The notes under the pieces were generated by a model. The model saw nothing but the letters and a program-made list of their open reading frames with translations, ran no database searches and was not told the origin of the DNA. From assembly GCA_902158735.1 (NCBI GenBank), contig CABGHG010000098.1, positions 1 to 6,464 of the forward strand: a DNA stretch of 6,464 nucleotides, read 5' to 3'. Of the stretch, positions 5,692-6,464 are shown one piece after another. This DNA comes from Candidatus Methanolliviera sp. GoM_oil (lineage in GTDB: Archaea > Halobacteriota > Methanoliparia > Methanoliparales > Methanoliparaceae). Within the stretch, counting starts at the first letter, position 1. Each line of letters begins with the position of its first letter. The position numbers and the translations under genes are program-made.

Positions 5692-6243
5692 ATGGAAGAA
5701 TACATGGAAACTCATGTTAAGATTCCTTTAGAGAGAATCGGTGTTGTTATAGGAAAAAACGGGGAAGTTAAGAAGCTGATGGAGGAGATGGGGGGAGTTG
5801 AGCTAAAGATAGGCGGGGAAGATGGAGACGTCTTAATAAAGTATGAGGCGGGGGATCTCAATTTTTTGAAGGTAAAAGATGTTCTGTATGCTATAGGAAG
5901 GGGATTTAGCCCTGAAAGGGCAATCAAGCTCTTTGAAGATGATATGTTGATGTGTGACACGATCACTCTTACGAAGATGACAAAACATGATATGCAGAGG
6001 ATAAAGGGAAGGATCATCGGGAGAGATGGAAAGATGAGGGAATACATGGAAAATGTAACTGGAACGATGATCTCCGTCTATGGGAAGACAATATCTATGA
6101 TAGGATACCCAGAAGAGATAAATTCTGTTAAAAAGGCGATAGAGATGTTGATAGATGGATCTCCCCACGAGACGGTCTATAGATATCTTGATAAAGAAAA
6201 GATCAAGTTGAGAAGAACAGATCTAGTCAGCCAGAATAAATAA
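5692..6243 (+). CDS. Two-KH-domain RNA-binding protein, archaeal Dim2/Pno1 homologue
   Basis: The protein has 183 residues. KH1 begins at THVKIPLERIGVVIGKNG with its G-x-x-G loop GKNG at 21-24. KH2 holds RIKGRIIGRDG with loop GRDG at 110-113, then VTGTMISVYGKTISMIGYPEEINSVKKAIEM-like strands and helix. The C-terminal GSPHETVYRYLDK (156-168) is typical of the archaeal Dim2/Pno1 family (also called Krr1-like KH proteins). Eukaryotic Pno1/Dim2 binds near the 3' end of small-subunit rRNA during final maturation with Nob1 and Rio kinases; an archaeal homologue has been reported to bind aIF2-alpha and 16S 3'-end RNA. Adjacency to Rio1 and aIF1A fits that role. ATG 5692 lies six bases after GAGGG (5681-5685) and two bases after the rio1 stop; an in-frame TTG at 5686 overlaps that stop but is too close to the ribosome site. 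Confidence 0.9.
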   Translation: MEEYMETHVKIPLERIGVVIGKNGEVKKLMEEMGGVELKIGGEDGDVLIKYEAGDLNFLKVKDVLYAIGRGFSPERAIKLFEDDMLMCDTITLTKMTKHDMQRIKGRIIGRDGKMREYMENVTGTMISVYGKTISMIGYPEEINSVKKAIEMLIDGSPHETVYRYLDKEKIKLRRTDLVSQNK

Positions 6244-6265
6244 AATACTTTAAAATGTATTTAGT

Positions 6266-6404
6266 CGGAAATCTTCGATTTCCGTATCCCAAAAATCTTC
6301 GATTTCCGTATCCCAAAAATCTTCGATTTCCGTATCCCAAAAATCTTCGATTTCCGTATCCCAAAAATCTTCGATTTCCGTATCCCAAAAATCTTCGATT
6401 TTTG
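6266..6404. repeat. Tandem 24-bp repeat array: six 19-nt hairpin modules with five TATCC spacers
   Basis: The 139 bases divide exactly into six 19-nt modules and five identical 5-nt TATCC spacers, a 24-bp period. All modules share the core AAATCTTCGATTT. Module 1 (6266-6284) is a perfect hairpin, CGGAAATC-TTC-GATTTCCG, 8-bp stem. Module 6 (6386-6404) is a different perfect hairpin, CAAAAATC-TTC-GATTTTTG. Modules 2-5 (from 6290, 6314, 6338 and 6362) are identical hybrids with the left arm of module 6 and the right arm of module 1. On the plus strand the hybrids have two A-C mismatches; as minus-strand RNA the same positions are G-U wobbles and the stem is complete. The array starts 22 bases after the KH stop, so 3'-end or terminator roles are possible; it may equally be neutral slippage-derived DNA. 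Confidence 0.95.
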
Positions 6405-6439
6405 AGGACATTCAATATAACCAGATTAAAATAGATAGA

Positions 6440-6448
6440 TTTAAATAC
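6440..6448 (+). promoter_or_regulatory. Possible TATA element for a gene beyond the window
   Basis: TTTAAATAC preceded by the purine-rich AGATAGA resembles an archaeal BRE/TATA pair. A start site about 26 bases downstream would fall just past the last base of the window, so the target gene cannot be seen. The surroundings are A/T-rich, so chance matches are likely. Confidence 0.3.
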
Positions 6449-6464
6449 TCTAAAATCAGATTAG

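Larger units (their letters stand above)
6244..6464. other. Gene-free A/T-rich end of window holding a hairpin array
   Basis: This stretch has no supported gene. It contains 22 bases of A/T-rich sequence after the KH stop, the tandem hairpin array at 6266-6404, and about 60 bases of A/T-rich sequence with a TATA-like element. CAGATTA occurs twice near the end (6422-6428 and 6457-6463), too short to interpret. Confidence 0.7.

Noticed and set aside
6266..6404. CRISPR array
   Set aside because: The repeats are contiguous with an identical 5-nt joint each time; there are no unique spacers and no cas genes.
6227..6415. Minus-strand 62-codon frame with an eight-residue repeat (NRRFLGYG)
   Set aside because: It is the translation of a 24-bp non-coding repeat, whose length is a multiple of three and so stays open; the plus strand likewise gives an IFDFRIPK repeat. 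It overlaps the end of the KH gene and lacks a convincing ribosome site, and hairpin structure explains the sequence better.

Overview
The window is archaeal chromosomal DNA, most likely from a euryarchaeote. It carries archaeal/eukaryotic-type information genes: an Sm-like protein, an archaeal-type TyrRS, translation factor aIF1A, a Rio1 kinase and a two-KH Dim2/Pno1-like protein. TATA elements sit about 26-30 bases before several start codons, and AGA/AGG (Arg) and ATA (Ile) codons are frequent. I cannot place the genus from sequence alone.

Layout: (1) 1-455, plus strand: the 3' end of an Sm-like (LSm) gene, then a small winged-helix regulator with a four-cysteine tail. (2) 482-2038, minus strand: an exported, possibly lipid-anchored C45-family (acyl-CoA:6-APA acyltransferase-like) Ntn hydrolase, convergent with the regulator. 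(3) 2177-3535, minus strand: adenylosuccinate lyase (purB). (4) 3597-4547, plus strand: tyrosyl-tRNA synthetase, divergent from purB across a 61-bp region whose central TATA-like element lies about 30 bp from both start codons. (5) 4595-6243, plus strand: a compact aIF1A-Rio1-KH operon, a translation-initiation and small-subunit-maturation module. (6) 6244-6464: no gene; it holds an array of six 19-nt hairpin modules joined by five identical 5-nt spacers, then a TATA-like element pointing out of the window.

Most noteworthy: aIF1A has no ATG, GTG or TTG available for a full-length product. Its best start is a CTG five bases after a GAGGTG Shine-Dalgarno. The terminal array looks like the slippage product of two different perfect hairpins sharing a 13-bp core; its internal hybrid units pair fully only as minus-strand RNA, through G-U wobbles. 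The regulator's Cys tail and the hydrolase's Cys-rich C-terminus are also unusual. The rest is ordinary archaeal housekeeping, and I see no defence island, insertion sequence, CRISPR array, tRNA or rRNA.
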